Shown: positions 7,584 through 15,646 of the stretch, in pieces
Position numbering within the stretch: position 1 is the first letter of the stretch
Layout of the letters: each line of letters begins with the position of its first letter
Assembly: GCA_040380855.1 (NCBI GenBank)
Contig: JBEIIG010000008.1
Span: 1-64,000, forward strand
DNA length: 64,000 bases
Origin: VFMC01 sp040380855
GTDB taxonomy: Bacteria > Actinomycetota > Acidimicrobiia > Acidimicrobiales > Ilumatobacteraceae
Reading direction: 5' to 3'
The notes under the pieces: model-generated
Databases searched by the model: none
What the model was told of the DNA's origin: nothing
Seen by the model: the letters and a program-made list of their open reading frames with translations, nothing else
Made by a program: the position numbers and the translations under genes

Positions 7584-8450
7584 CTACCGGGCAGCCACCA
7601 GCAGGATCAGCCCGCACAACACCACGGTGGCGGCGATCATGCGGCGGCGGCCACCTTCTTCGCCCAGCATGCGGCTGCCGGCGAAGGCGGCGATGAGCAC
7701 GCTCGACTCGCGAATCGCCGTCACATAGCCCACCGGGGCCAGACGCCAGGCCAACTGCACCATGCCGTATGTGACGCACGAGATGATGCCCACCACCGTG
7801 TAGCGCTTCCAGTTGGCGCGCAGCGCCACGGTCATCACCGCTCGACGGCCCGAGGCGAGACAGAACGTGGTGAGCACTGCGCCCGTCGCCGTGAACGAGG
7901 CCAGCGTGTACAGCGGTGTGTCGGCGGTGCGGATGCCCTTCGCGTCGGTGATGGAGTAGATGCCGATCGTCAGCGCCACCGTCAGCGCAGCTGCCACCTC
8001 GGGGCCACGGGCACGGCCGGCCAGCAGGAACAGACCCACGGCCACGGTGACGACCGCGGCGAACGACAACCAGCCCAGGTCGTCGTCGAGCAGCAGCACA
8101 CCGCCGATCGCTGCCAGCAGCGCACCGCCACCGCGGGCCATCGGATAGACGAGCGAGAAGTCGCCGTGGTCGTAGGCGCGGGCGAGGAACCAGCAGTAGG
8201 GGAGGTGCACCAGGCCCGATGCCCCGGCCCACACCCACACCGATGCGGGCAGACCGCCCAGCACCGTGAGCAGCACCAGCGAGATGGCCCCGGCGATGGA
8301 GAACTGCCCCCACAGGGCGAGGAACCGGTCGCCGCTCTGCTTCACCGACAGGTTCCACCCGGCGTGCAGCACTGCCGCGCCGAGGGCGAGCAGGGTGGCG
8401 GTCAGCACTGCCCCGACGTTAACCCTCCGTTCACCTGCCCGGGTAGGCAC
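7584..8450 (-). CDS. EamA/DMT-superfamily permease
   Basis: A 288-residue inner-membrane transporter of the drug/metabolite family. About ten hydrophobic helices form two EamA repeats: the first opens LLALGAAVLHAGWNLSVK, and the second begins near EVAAALTVALTIGIYS. The HAGWN sequence in helix 1 is common in this family. Substrate is unknown; members export amino acids, sugars or nucleosides. The first codon is GTG at 8450, with another GTG at 8408. Its 5' side holds a 12-bp tandem repeat shared with the divergent mec promoter region. Confidence 0.82.
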   Translation of the reverse strand: MPTRAGERRVNVGAVLTATLLALGAAVLHAGWNLSVKQSGDRFLALWGQFSIAGAISLVLLTVLGGLPASVWVWAGASGLVHLPYCWFLARAYDHGDFSLVYPMARGGGALLAAIGGVLLLDDDLGWLSFAAVVTVAVGLFLLAGRARGPEVAAALTVALTIGIYSITDAKGIRTADTPLYTLASFTATGAVLTTFCLASGRRAVMTVALRANWKRYTVVGIISCVTYGMVQLAWRLAPVGYVTAIRESSVLIAAFAGSRMLGEEGGRRRMIAATVVLCGLILLVAAR

Positions 8451-8453
8451 CTG

Positions 8454-8501
8454 TCAACTCGCCCGGCAACCCGCCCGGCAACTCGCCCGGCAACCTGCCC
8501 C
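8454..8501. repeat. four tandem 12-bp repeats in a divergent promoter region
   Basis: Units CAACTCGCCCGG, CAACCCGCCCGG, CAACTCGCCCGG and CAACCTGCCCCG run head to tail at 8454-8501. They fill most of the 88-bp gap between the DMT permease and mec starts. The last unit is degenerate. Confidence 0.8.
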
Positions 8502-8538
8502 GCCGCACGCCCGACGCCAGGCACTACCCTGAAGCGCC

Positions 8539-8946
8539 GTGCAGCATCCGCCCCTCGTGTTCCCGTCGGCAGCCTTCACCGCGATGATCGGCCACATGTA
8601 CGCCGGGTTCCCGCTCGAAGCCTGCGGCCTGCTGGTGGGAACCGGTAGCCGGGTCGCCCGGTTCGTGCCCTGCACCAACCTCGCCGCCTCGGCCAAGCTG
8701 TACACGATCGACCCCAAGCAGCACCTGCGGGCCGAACGCGAGGCCGACGACGAGGGCCTCGAGGTGATCGGTGTGGTGCACAGCCACACCCACAGCGAGC
8801 CGTACCCCAGCCCCACCGACGTGGCCCAGGCCCCCGATCCGGGCTGGCACTACGTGATCGTCAGCCTGAAGCGGGGTGCGCCCGAGAGCCGCAGCTACCG
8901 CATCGTCGATGGTCACATCAGCGAAGAGCCGATCGGCATCGCCTGA
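8539..8946 (+). CDS. mec: Mec-type JAMM (M67) metalloprotease
   Basis: A 135-residue JAB1/MPN-fold zinc peptidase. The JAMM residues are all visible: Glu27 in FPLEACGLLVG, and HSH (81-83), Ser91 and Asp94 in the HxHx7SxxD pattern. In M. tuberculosis, Mec cuts the new cysteine from the C-terminus of the sulfur carrier CysO after CysM has built it. The gene is immediately upstream of cysM and in the same block as murI, rph and rdgB, as in mycobacteria, which supports that role. The start is GTG. No cysO is found between it and cysM. Confidence 0.87.
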   Translation: MQHPPLVFPSAAFTAMIGHMYAGFPLEACGLLVGTGSRVARFVPCTNLAASAKLYTIDPKQHLRAEREADDEGLEVIGVVHSHTHSEPYPSPTDVAQAPDPGWHYVIVSLKRGAPESRSYRIVDGHISEEPIGIA

Positions 8947-9095
8947 CGGCGGTTTCGTCGACTAGATTGCCGACTGTTCTGATCTGATTTATCCGCCAGA
9001 TCCGAGTTTTCGGAATGAAGTCGCACGAAACGGAGGTTGTGCCTGCCATGTCGGTGCTCGAAACCCCCGTCGCTGCCCGTACAGCACCCACCCGG

Positions 9096-9102
9096 AAGGA
9101 GG
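9096..9102 (+). promoter_or_regulatory. consensus ribosome-binding site of cysM
   Basis: AAGGAGG lies 8 bases before the ATG at 9111. It decides that start against in-frame ATGs at 9015 and 9048, which would add a 32- or 21-residue extension unlike the family. Confidence 0.75.
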
Positions 9103-9110
9103 CTGACGCC

Positions 9111-10061
9111 ATGATCCCCGCCACCAGCGTGCTCGACCTGATCGGCAACACCCCGATGGTCGATGTCAGCCAGTTGTCGCCCAACCCCAACGTGCGCATC
9201 ATCGCCAAGTTGGAGAACCAGAACCCCTTCGGGTCGGTGAAGGACCGCATCGCCAAGTCGATGATCGAACAGGCAGAGAAGGATGGCCGCCTCCTGCCGG
9301 GCCAGACCATCATCGAGCCGTCGTCGGGCAACACCGGTATCGCCCTGGCCGCGATCGCCCAGATGAAGGGCTATCCCATCAAGATCCTCATGCCCACCAG
9401 CGTGTCGATCGAGCGGCGCCAGATGCTCGAGGTGTTTGGCGCCGAACTGATCCTCACCCCTGGTGAAGAGGGCAGCAACGGTGCGGTGCGCCGGGCCCAG
9501 GAGATGGCGGCTGCGCACCCCGAGTGGTGCTTCCTCTACCAGTACGGCAACGACGCCAACCCCACCGCGCACTACGAAGGCACCGGCCCCGAGATCATGC
9601 GCGACTGCCCCGAGATCACCCACTTCGTGGCGGGTCTGGGCACCAGCGGCACCCTGATGGGCACCGGCAGGTACCTGAAGGAGCACAAGCCCGGCGTGAA
9701 GGTGATCGCCATCGAGCCGCCGCTCGGCGAGGCGGTGGAAGGCCTGCGCAACCTCGACGACGGCTACATCCCGCCGGTGTTCGAGCAGTGGTACGGCTTC
9801 GACCTGCTCGACCGCAAGCGTGTGGTGCGTCCCCGCGAGAGCATCGAGTGGACCCGCCGCCTGGTGCGCGAGTGCGGCATCTTCTCCGGCATCTCGGCCG
9901 GTGCGGCGCTGGCCGGCGCCGCCAAGGTGGCCAGCGAGATCGACGAGGGCACGATCGTGTTCATCGTGTGCGACGGCGGCTGGAAGTACCTCTCCACCGG
10001 CGCCTACACCGACGACCTCGACGAGGCCGAGAGCAAGGCCGAGAAGATCATCTACTTCTAG
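9111..10061 (+). CDS. cysM: CysM-type cysteine synthase (PLP)
   Basis: A 316-residue fold-type II PLP enzyme. Lys44 in FGSVKDRIAKS binds the cofactor, and SSGNTGI forms the substrate loop. A GLGTSGTLMGTGR phosphate-binding stretch is also seen. The C-terminal end GWKYLSTGAYTDDLDEAES closely matches mycobacterial CysM, which uses O-phosphoserine and the thiocarboxylated carrier protein CysO instead of free sulfide. The start at 9111 follows a consensus ribosome-binding site. Mec is just upstream; the 164-bp gap between them is too short for cysO. Whether this enzyme uses a carrier protein encoded elsewhere or free sulfide is open. Confidence 0.9.
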   Translation: MIPATSVLDLIGNTPMVDVSQLSPNPNVRIIAKLENQNPFGSVKDRIAKSMIEQAEKDGRLLPGQTIIEPSSGNTGIALAAIAQMKGYPIKILMPTSVSIERRQMLEVFGAELILTPGEEGSNGAVRRAQEMAAAHPEWCFLYQYGNDANPTAHYEGTGPEIMRDCPEITHFVAGLGTSGTLMGTGRYLKEHKPGVKVIAIEPPLGEAVEGLRNLDDGYIPPVFEQWYGFDLLDRKRVVRPRESIEWTRRLVRECGIFSGISAGAALAGAAKVASEIDEGTIVFIVCDGGWKYLSTGAYTDDLDEAESKAEKIIYF

Positions 10062-10078
10062 GCCCTCGGTCGATAGGG

Positions 10079-11671
10079 TCAGGCCGTCACCCAGGTGGCG
10101 TGGAAGCCGAAGGGCACCCGAACCGGCAGCTGCACCGACGCAATCGGCCCGGCCGTGATGTCTTGTGCGTCGATCACCACGATGCGGCTGGTGTCGACCG
10201 TGGCGTCGTACACGTACGACATCAGCCAGCCGCCGTCCTCGTCGGCGGTACGGGCCGGATCGGCGACGAACAGTGCCTCGCCCGCTTCGGTGCCCGGCCC
10301 GCACGACACCGTCTCGACGGTGCCTGCGCGCAGGTCGTGCTTGGCGAGCTGGTTGCCCACCCCGCTGATCGACGCGGCTCCACCGGTGTTGCCGGCCACG
10401 GTGTAGACGAAGCGTGGTGCGGTGAGGCCGAGTGCGTCGTTCACCCGCGGGAACTCGTGTCCGCGGTCGTCGAGCGGTGTGCGGGCCAGGGTGCCGGTGA
10501 CGAGATCGATCGTCCAGCGCTCGAGGATGCCGAGTGCGCCGAGCGGACCACCGAGATCGCTGTCGAACATCCGGTCGTACACCGGCACCACCACCTCGAT
10601 CGCACGCACCGTTCCGTCGGCGCCGAGCACATCGTGGGCTCCCTGGTCGTGGAACACCATGCACGGGTCGATCTCGATCCAGCGCACCGTCGGGTCGCCG
10701 TCGCGGGCGATCACGCCCAGGCGTGTCGGCCGATTGCTGTTCCAGCGGTACGGAAACCCGAACCCTTGCTCGAGCATCGTCGGGTCGAACTCGATCGGTG
10801 AGTCGTAGATCACCACGTGCCGCTCGGTGAGCGACATGGTGTGCACCATCGTGCTGGCGGGCAGGTCGATGGGCGTGGTGCGGGTGATGCGGCCGTTGCC
10901 GTCGATGACCTGCCACACCAGGTACGGCGCCCCGGTTACCGCATAGCTGACATGGTGGAGTTCCTGGCGCACCGGGTCCCACTTGGGGTGAGCGCTGAGC
11001 CCGTGGGTCAACCCGCCGCCGAAGTCGAAGCGACCGAGGGTGGCGCCGGTGCGGTCGAGCTCGTACGGCACCGCCGACTCGGTGGTCGACAGGATGCGTC
11101 CGTAGCACGACACCACCGAGGTGTTCGACATGTCGACGAGGAGGGGAGAGGGGCCGCCGAGGGGTGATTCGCCGATGGCCGCTGCCACGGCGTCGGTGCG
11201 AACCATCCTGCTGCGATACGAACGACAGGTCCCTGACTCGAACGTGGTGAGATGCACCATGCCATCGCCCGCGAACCAACTGTGGTTGGGGGTGTTCACA
11301 TCGACCACCAACGGATTGGGGCCGTGACGGAACAGGGTGCCCGTGAGCGCATCGGGCAGGCGGCCCTCGACCACTGGGCTGAAGGCAGTGGTCTCGGGCA
11401 CCGGGGCGAAGTTGCCCGACAGGTAGGGGCTCGCCGCCGGTCGGCGCTGCAGCACGGGCGCGGCGCTCGGCACAGTGGTGGCCGGCGCGGTGGCGGCCGG
11501 TACATCGGCGGCCGGCGCCGTGCTCGGCGTGGTGCCGGCCGGGCTCGCCTGGTTGCCGGTGCTGTCGCTGCATGCAGCCAGCACGGCACCGGTGCCAGCA
11601 AGGGCGGCACCGAGTGTGGCGAGGAAGGCTCGGCGGCTGTTTCCGGCGGGGGTGGCGGGGTGGGTGGTCAC
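10079..11671 (-). CDS. Tat-exported carotenoid oxygenase lipoprotein
   Basis: A 530-residue member of the carotenoid cleavage dioxygenase family (RPE65/apocarotenoid oxygenase type), a beta-propeller iron enzyme. The N-terminus has a twin-arginine signal (SRRAFLATLGAALAGTG) ending in an LAAC lipobox, so the enzyme is predicted to be outside the membrane as a lipoprotein. A Ser/Thr/Ala/Pro linker follows. Family landmarks are RHGPNPLVV and the iron-ligand histidines in LSAHPKWD, VHTMSLT, VFHDQGAH and the final GFHATW. It starts at GTG with AGGAG upstream and is divergent from a MerR regulator across an operator-like region. It may cleave apocarotenoids or lignostilbene-like compounds. Confidence 0.87.
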   Translation of the reverse strand: MTTHPATPAGNSRRAFLATLGAALAGTGAVLAACSDSTGNQASPAGTTPSTAPAADVPAATAPATTVPSAAPVLQRRPAASPYLSGNFAPVPETTAFSPVVEGRLPDALTGTLFRHGPNPLVVDVNTPNHSWFAGDGMVHLTTFESGTCRSYRSRMVRTDAVAAAIGESPLGGPSPLLVDMSNTSVVSCYGRILSTTESAVPYELDRTGATLGRFDFGGGLTHGLSAHPKWDPVRQELHHVSYAVTGAPYLVWQVIDGNGRITRTTPIDLPASTMVHTMSLTERHVVIYDSPIEFDPTMLEQGFGFPYRWNSNRPTRLGVIARDGDPTVRWIEIDPCMVFHDQGAHDVLGADGTVRAIEVVVPVYDRMFDSDLGGPLGALGILERWTIDLVTGTLARTPLDDRGHEFPRVNDALGLTAPRFVYTVAGNTGGAASISGVGNQLAKHDLRAGTVETVSCGPGTEAGEALFVADPARTADEDGGWLMSYVYDATVDTSRIVVIDAQDITAGPIASVQLPVRVPFGFHATWVTA

Positions 11672-11685
11672 GGTAGCTCCTGACG

Positions 11686-11714
11686 GATAGTGAAACTATC
11701 TATAAATGGATAGT
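11686..11714. promoter_or_regulatory. operator-like triple half-site between carotenoid oxygenase and MerR genes
   Basis: GATAGT (11686-11691), its inverse ACTATC (11695-11700) and GATAGT again (11709-11714) lie in the 84-bp divergent gap. The first two form a perfect 15-bp inverted repeat with a 3-base centre. The placement suggests control of the oxygenase gene by the neighbouring MerR protein. Confidence 0.6.
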
Positions 11715-11743
11715 GACAGAATCCATCGGGGCTGTCAAGCGGC

Positions 11744-11749
11744 TACACT
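11744..11749 (+). promoter_or_regulatory. candidate -10 box of leaderless MerR transcript
   Basis: TACACT lies 6 bases before the GTG at 11756. Initiation at the usual distance would fall on the start codon, giving a leaderless message, which is common in actinobacteria. No good -35 element is seen. Confidence 0.4.
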
Positions 11750-11755
11750 GCACAC

Positions 11756-12400
11756 GTGAGAATCGCCGGGTTGAGTGCTGCGACAGGGGTGAGCGTCGCC
11801 ACGCTGAAGTACTACCTGCGCGAGGGGTTGCTGCACGGCGGTGCCGCGACGGCGGTGAACCAGGCCCGCTACGACGAGTCGCACGTGCGCCGCGTGAAAC
11901 TCATCCGAGCCCTCGTCGAGGTGGGCGACCTCGGCATCGCCGAGGTGCGCGCCGTGCTGGCAGCCGTCGACGACGAGTCGCAGTCGCTGCACGAAGCGCT
12001 CGGTGCAGCACAGGATGCGATGGTGCCCGCAGTGAACGACAACACCCCGTTGTTCGCCTCGGCACTCGAATCGGTCGATGCCTTTCTGACGCGCAACGAC
12101 CTCGATATCCGCCACGATGCCCCGGTGCGGGCGATGCTGGCCGAGACCCTCGTGGTACTCACCGAGTCAGGGTGGGGGCTGCCCGGCATCGTGGTCGATG
12201 CGGCCATCTTCGACTCGCTCGTGCCGGGTCTGAAGGAACAGGCCGCATTCGAGATCTCGGTCGTGCCGCCCGACTCCGACCGTGTGAGCCAGGTGGAATA
12301 CGCCGTGGTGGGCACGATGGTGTTCGAGGTGGCGGCTGCAGCCATCCGGCGCATGGCGCTGGAAGACGCCAGCGCGAAGCGGTTCGGGCCGCGACGCTGA
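11756..12400 (+). CDS. MerR-family transcriptional regulator
   Basis: A 214-residue regulator. The first 70 residues form the winged helix of the MerR family: MRIAGLSAATGVSVATLKYY, a wing with REGLL, then RVKLIRALVEVGDLGIAEVR. The C-terminal 140 residues are helical with no metal-binding cysteines, so an organic ligand is more likely than a metal. It is divergent from the exported carotenoid oxygenase, whose operator-like repeats lie in between. It probably controls that gene and itself. Start is GTG, perhaps leaderless. Confidence 0.83.
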   Translation: MRIAGLSAATGVSVATLKYYLREGLLHGGAATAVNQARYDESHVRRVKLIRALVEVGDLGIAEVRAVLAAVDDESQSLHEALGAAQDAMVPAVNDNTPLFASALESVDAFLTRNDLDIRHDAPVRAMLAETLVVLTESGWGLPGIVVDAAIFDSLVPGLKEQAAFEISVVPPDSDRVSQVEYAVVGTMVFEVAAAAIRRMALEDASAKRFGPRR

Positions 12401-12455
12401 GGCGTACCGGGCGTGCGCACCCGGCAGGGCCTCGACGGATAGCGTGACGCACGCC

Positions 12456-13319
12456 ATGGAGACTGCCGCCGCACCCGACGACCGGCCGATCGGCATGTTC
12501 GACAGCGGCTTCGGCGGCCTCACCGTGGCACGGGCCGTGATCGACCTGCTACCGCACGAGCACCTCGTCTACGTGGGCGACACGGGTCGCTACCCCTACG
12601 GCTCGAAGCCCCAGGCCGACGTGGCCCGCTATGCCCGCCAGATCGCCCGGTGGCTGATCGACGAACACGACGTGAAGGTGATCGTCGTGGCGTGCAACAC
12701 CGCAGCCTCCGCGGTCGACCTGGCCAGTGAGGTGCCGGTGCCCGTGATCGGCGTGATCGAACCCGGGGCCCGCGCCCTGGTGCGCGCCACTCGCTCGGGA
12801 GCCGTGGGCGTGATCGGCACCGTGGGCACCGTCGGCTCGGGCTCGTACCAGCGCAGTGTGGCCGCCGCCGTGCAGGCCGCATCGGCTGCGGGCGACACGG
12901 TGCCTGAGATCGAACTCACCTGCGCCGCGTGCCCGGGGTTCGTGGAGTTCGTCGAGCGCGGGGTGACCAGTGGCGACGAGATCACCGTGCTGGCCGAGCG
13001 GCTGCTGGCGCCGGTGGTGGAGGCCAAGGTCGACACCCTGCTGCTGGGCTGCACCCACTACCCCTACCTCGCCCGCGTGATCGGCGACGTGATGGGGCGC
13101 GAGGTGGTGCTGGTGTCGTCGGCCGACGAGACCGCCTTCGAGCTCGCCCGCCTGCTCGCCCAGCACGGCCTGCGCCGCACGCCATCCGAACCATCGGCAG
13201 CGGTCGCGGCCGGCCGCCACCGGTTCGTGTCATCGGGCGATGTCGACTGGTTCCGTGCCCTCGGCCGACGCCTGCTCGGCCCCGAACTCACCACCGCCGA
13301 ACACGTCGTGTTCGACTGA
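12456..13319 (+). CDS. murI: glutamate racemase
   Basis: A 287-residue MurI, making D-glutamate for peptidoglycan. It opens with the family FDSGFGGLTVARA. The two catalytic cysteines sit in VVACNTAAS and LLGCTHYPYL, and YVGDTGRYPYG is also typical. The ATG at 12456 is chosen; a GTG four codons upstream is possible. It heads a run with rph (25-bp gap) and rdgB (overlapping). This is the same order as in many actinobacteria. Confidence 0.95.
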   Translation: METAAAPDDRPIGMFDSGFGGLTVARAVIDLLPHEHLVYVGDTGRYPYGSKPQADVARYARQIARWLIDEHDVKVIVVACNTAASAVDLASEVPVPVIGVIEPGARALVRATRSGAVGVIGTVGTVGSGSYQRSVAAAVQAASAAGDTVPEIELTCAACPGFVEFVERGVTSGDEITVLAERLLAPVVEAKVDTLLLGCTHYPYLARVIGDVMGREVVLVSSADETAFELARLLAQHGLRRTPSEPSAAVAAGRHRFVSSGDVDWFRALGRRLLGPELTTAEHVVFD

Positions 13320-13344
13320 ACCCATCGACCACCAGGAGCACCCC

Positions 13345-14121
13345 ATGACCCGTCCCGACGGCCGCGCCCACCACGAACTGCGCCCGATCATGTTCGAACG
13401 CGACTTCACCGAGATGGCGGCCGGCAGCGTGCTGGTGTCGTTCGGCCGCACCCGTGTGCTGTGCACGGCGTCGATCGACGACGACGTGCCGCGCTGGATG
13501 AAGGGCACGGGCACGGGCTGGGTGACCGCCGAGTACTCGATGCTGCCGGGCAGTTCGCCCGAGCGCGTCGACCGCGAGGCGGCCAAGGGCAAGCAGAGCG
13601 GTCGCACCGTCGAGATCCAGCGTCTCATCGGCCGGTCGTTGCGAGCGGCCTGCGACATGCGGCTGCTCGGCGAGCGGCAGGTCGTGGTCGACTGCGATGT
13701 GCTGCAGGCCGACGGCGGCACCCGCACCGCCAGCATCTGCGGCGGGTATCTGGCGCTGCACGACGCGCTCACCCGCCTGCAGCAGAACGGGGCGATCAAA
13801 CAGCACCCGCTCCACTCGTTCTGCGCGGCCATCAGCGTGGGCATCGTCGGTGGCACACCGGTGCTCGATCTGCCCTACGTCGAGGACTCGACCGCCGAGG
13901 TCGACATGAACGTGGTGATGCTCGGCCGGCCCTACGAGAGCGATCACGAACCGCGGTTCGTCGAGGTGCAGGGCACCGCCGAAGGGGTGGCGTTCAGTCG
14001 TAGCGAACTCGACGCACTGTTGGAACTGGCTGCGGGCGGGCTGCGCGAGATCATGGACCTGCAGGCACTGCTCGTCAGCGAGCCGCCCACCCTGCGGGCG
14101 ATGCTCACCCGCAAGAAGTGA
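13345..14121 (+). CDS. rph: ribonuclease PH
   Basis: A 258-residue phosphorolytic 3'-5' exoribonuclease that trims tRNA 3' ends. Landmarks are RPDGRAHHELRPI, RTVEIQRLIGRSLRA (the RNA- and phosphate-binding region) and DCDVLQADGGTRTASI. The ATG at 13345 follows AGGAG. The last codons overlap the GTG of rdgB, indicating translational coupling. Confidence 0.96.
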   Translation: MTRPDGRAHHELRPIMFERDFTEMAAGSVLVSFGRTRVLCTASIDDDVPRWMKGTGTGWVTAEYSMLPGSSPERVDREAAKGKQSGRTVEIQRLIGRSLRAACDMRLLGERQVVVDCDVLQADGGTRTASICGGYLALHDALTRLQQNGAIKQHPLHSFCAAISVGIVGGTPVLDLPYVEDSTAEVDMNVVMLGRPYESDHEPRFVEVQGTAEGVAFSRSELDALLELAAGGLREIMDLQALLVSEPPTLRAMLTRKK

Positions 14122-14708
14122 GCGCCACACCCGACCGGCCGGTGCTGGTGTGCGCCTCGGCCAACCCGCACAAGGTTGCCGAGATCGCAGCGTTGCTCGA
14201 CGGACTGGTGCACCTGCGACCGCGGCCCGACGGGGTGCCCGATGTGGTGGAAGACGCGGGCACGTTGGAGGGCAACGCCCGGCTGAAGGCGGCCGCCATC
14301 TGCGCCGCCACCGGCGAGGCCGCAGTGGCCGACGACACCGGCCTGTTCGTGGCTGCTCTCGACGGCGAACCCGGGGTGGACACCGCGTACTACGCCGGCC
14401 CGCAGGCCACCTACGCCGAGAACCGAGCGAAGCTGCTGGCTTCACTCGACGGTGTGGACGACCGCCGGGCCGAGTTCGTCACTGTGGTGCTGGTGCGTCG
14501 GCCCGACGGCAGCGAGACCATCGTGCGGGGCGTGTGCGCAGGCACGATCGCCACTGCCGAACGGGGCGAACGGGGCTTCGGGTTCGATCCGCTGTTCATC
14601 CCCGACGACGGCGACGGCCGCACGTTCAGCGAGATGGGCGAGGCCGACAAGAACCGCCTGTCGCACCGCGGCCGGGCGTTCCGGGCCCTGGTGGAAGCAC
14701 TCAGCTAG
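14118..14708 (+). CDS. rdgB: RdgB/HAM1 XTP/dITP pyrophosphatase
   Basis: A 196-residue house-cleaning pyrophosphatase that hydrolyses dITP, XTP and related non-canonical nucleotides. The N-terminal SANPHKVAEI matches the family S/T-x-N-x-x-K signature, and GTLEGNARLKA, ADDTGLFV and the late GFGFDPLFIP also fit. It starts at GTG 14118, overlapping the rph stop by four bases. Its 3' end overlaps the convergent EEP-family gene by eight bases. Confidence 0.95.
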   Translation: MSATPDRPVLVCASANPHKVAEIAALLDGLVHLRPRPDGVPDVVEDAGTLEGNARLKAAAICAATGEAAVADDTGLFVAALDGEPGVDTAYYAGPQATYAENRAKLLASLDGVDDRRAEFVTVVLVRRPDGSETIVRGVCAGTIATAERGERGFGFDPLFIPDDGDGRTFSEMGEADKNRLSHRGRAFRALVEALS

Positions 14709-15558
14709 GGCGCAGGCGCACCGTGGCCCATACCGGCTGGTGATCCGAGGCTTCGCAGTCGCCGTCGATCGCTGCGTCGACGACATCGACCCCGTCGTTG
14801 ACGAGGATGAAGTCGATGCATAGGTCGTAGTGCGCGCCTTGGCCCAGGTCGGCGCGGAACGTGATCTCGTTGGGCGTGCGCGCCGTGGCGGGCGACCACG
14901 AGTCGCGGTACCCGGCCCGGTACATCACGTCGAGCACCGGCGAGTGTGGTTCGTCGTTGAAGTCGCCGCACACGATCGCCGCGTGCGGCATCGGCAGGTC
15001 GTCGTACAGCCAGTGCTCGCGTTCGATGGCGTCCACGCTGGTGCCGCAGCGAGCGCCACCCTCGATGGGGGCCTCGTGCAGTCGGCGCACCAGGTCCCAC
15101 ACCTGCGTCATGCGGTTGTGCTGGCTGATGTCGGTGAGGTGCACGTTCACCACCCGCATCGGGCCGTCAGGCGTCGCGACGACGGTTTCGAGCGCGCAGC
15201 ACCATGCGTTGGCCAGCGGCCCGGTGTGCAGCATCGGCAACGGGAACGTACGCGACGACACGATGGGAAAGCGGCTGAGCACCATCTGGCCGTACTGGCG
15301 GCGCACGTTGTGCACCCGGCCGTCGGCGGCCACCGTGCTGGCGTCGACGTCGAGCATCGGGCCGAACACCCAGTAGCGGTCGGGGAGCAGGCCGGCGATC
15401 AGCGCGGCCTGGTCGGCCATCGCCGAACGCGGCCAATGCCGGTCGACCTCCTGCAGGCAGATCACATCGGCCTCACGCACCGCCTCGACGGTTCGGCCGA
15501 GGTCGTACACGCCGTCCCGGCCGAGGGAGTACTGGATGTTGTACGACACGACTCGCAA
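14701..15558 (-). CDS. endonuclease/exonuclease/phosphatase (EEP) family protein
   Basis: A protein of about 285 residues of the Mg2+-dependent DNase I/sphingomyelinase fold. Motifs are LRVVSYNIQYS, CLQEVDRHWP (the metal-binding Glu), the HLTD substitute for the second site, CGDFNDEP, and ASDHQPVWA with the catalytic Asp-His. No signal peptide is obvious. The TTG at 15558 with GGAG 7 bases upstream is chosen because the fold begins right there. The frame is open to 15657, with GTG codons at 15621 and 15609, but that would overlap the divergent transporter gene. The natural substrate (nucleic acid, phosphodiester or lipid) is unknown. Confidence 0.78.
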   Translation of the reverse strand: MRVVSYNIQYSLGRDGVYDLGRTVEAVREADVICLQEVDRHWPRSAMADQAALIAGLLPDRYWVFGPMLDVDASTVAADGRVHNVRRQYGQMVLSRFPIVSSRTFPLPMLHTGPLANAWCCALETVVATPDGPMRVVNVHLTDISQHNRMTQVWDLVRRLHEAPIEGGARCGTSVDAIEREHWLYDDLPMPHAAIVCGDFNDEPHSPVLDVMYRAGYRDSWSPATARTPNEITFRADLGQGAHYDLCIDFILVNDGVDVVDAAIDGDCEASDHQPVWATVRLRPS

Positions 15559-15632
15559 GGTGTTCTCCGCTGTTGGCCAGACGTTCAACTGGGGTTCTTC
15601 CGCGGACACTAGTGTCGGCACCGCGATGCCAT

Positions 15633-15639
15633 GGGGAGG
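15633..15639 (+). promoter_or_regulatory. ribosome-binding site of the ABC binding-protein gene
   Basis: GGGGAGG lies seven bases before ATG 15647 and decides that start over an ATG at 15626. Confidence 0.65.
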
Positions 15640-15646
15640 CCGATCG

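Noticed and set aside
8913..11573. An 886-codon minus-strand frame across cysM and the carotenoid oxygenase
   Set aside because: It is opposite to cysM and out of frame with the oxygenase, and shows His/Arg-rich low-complexity content.
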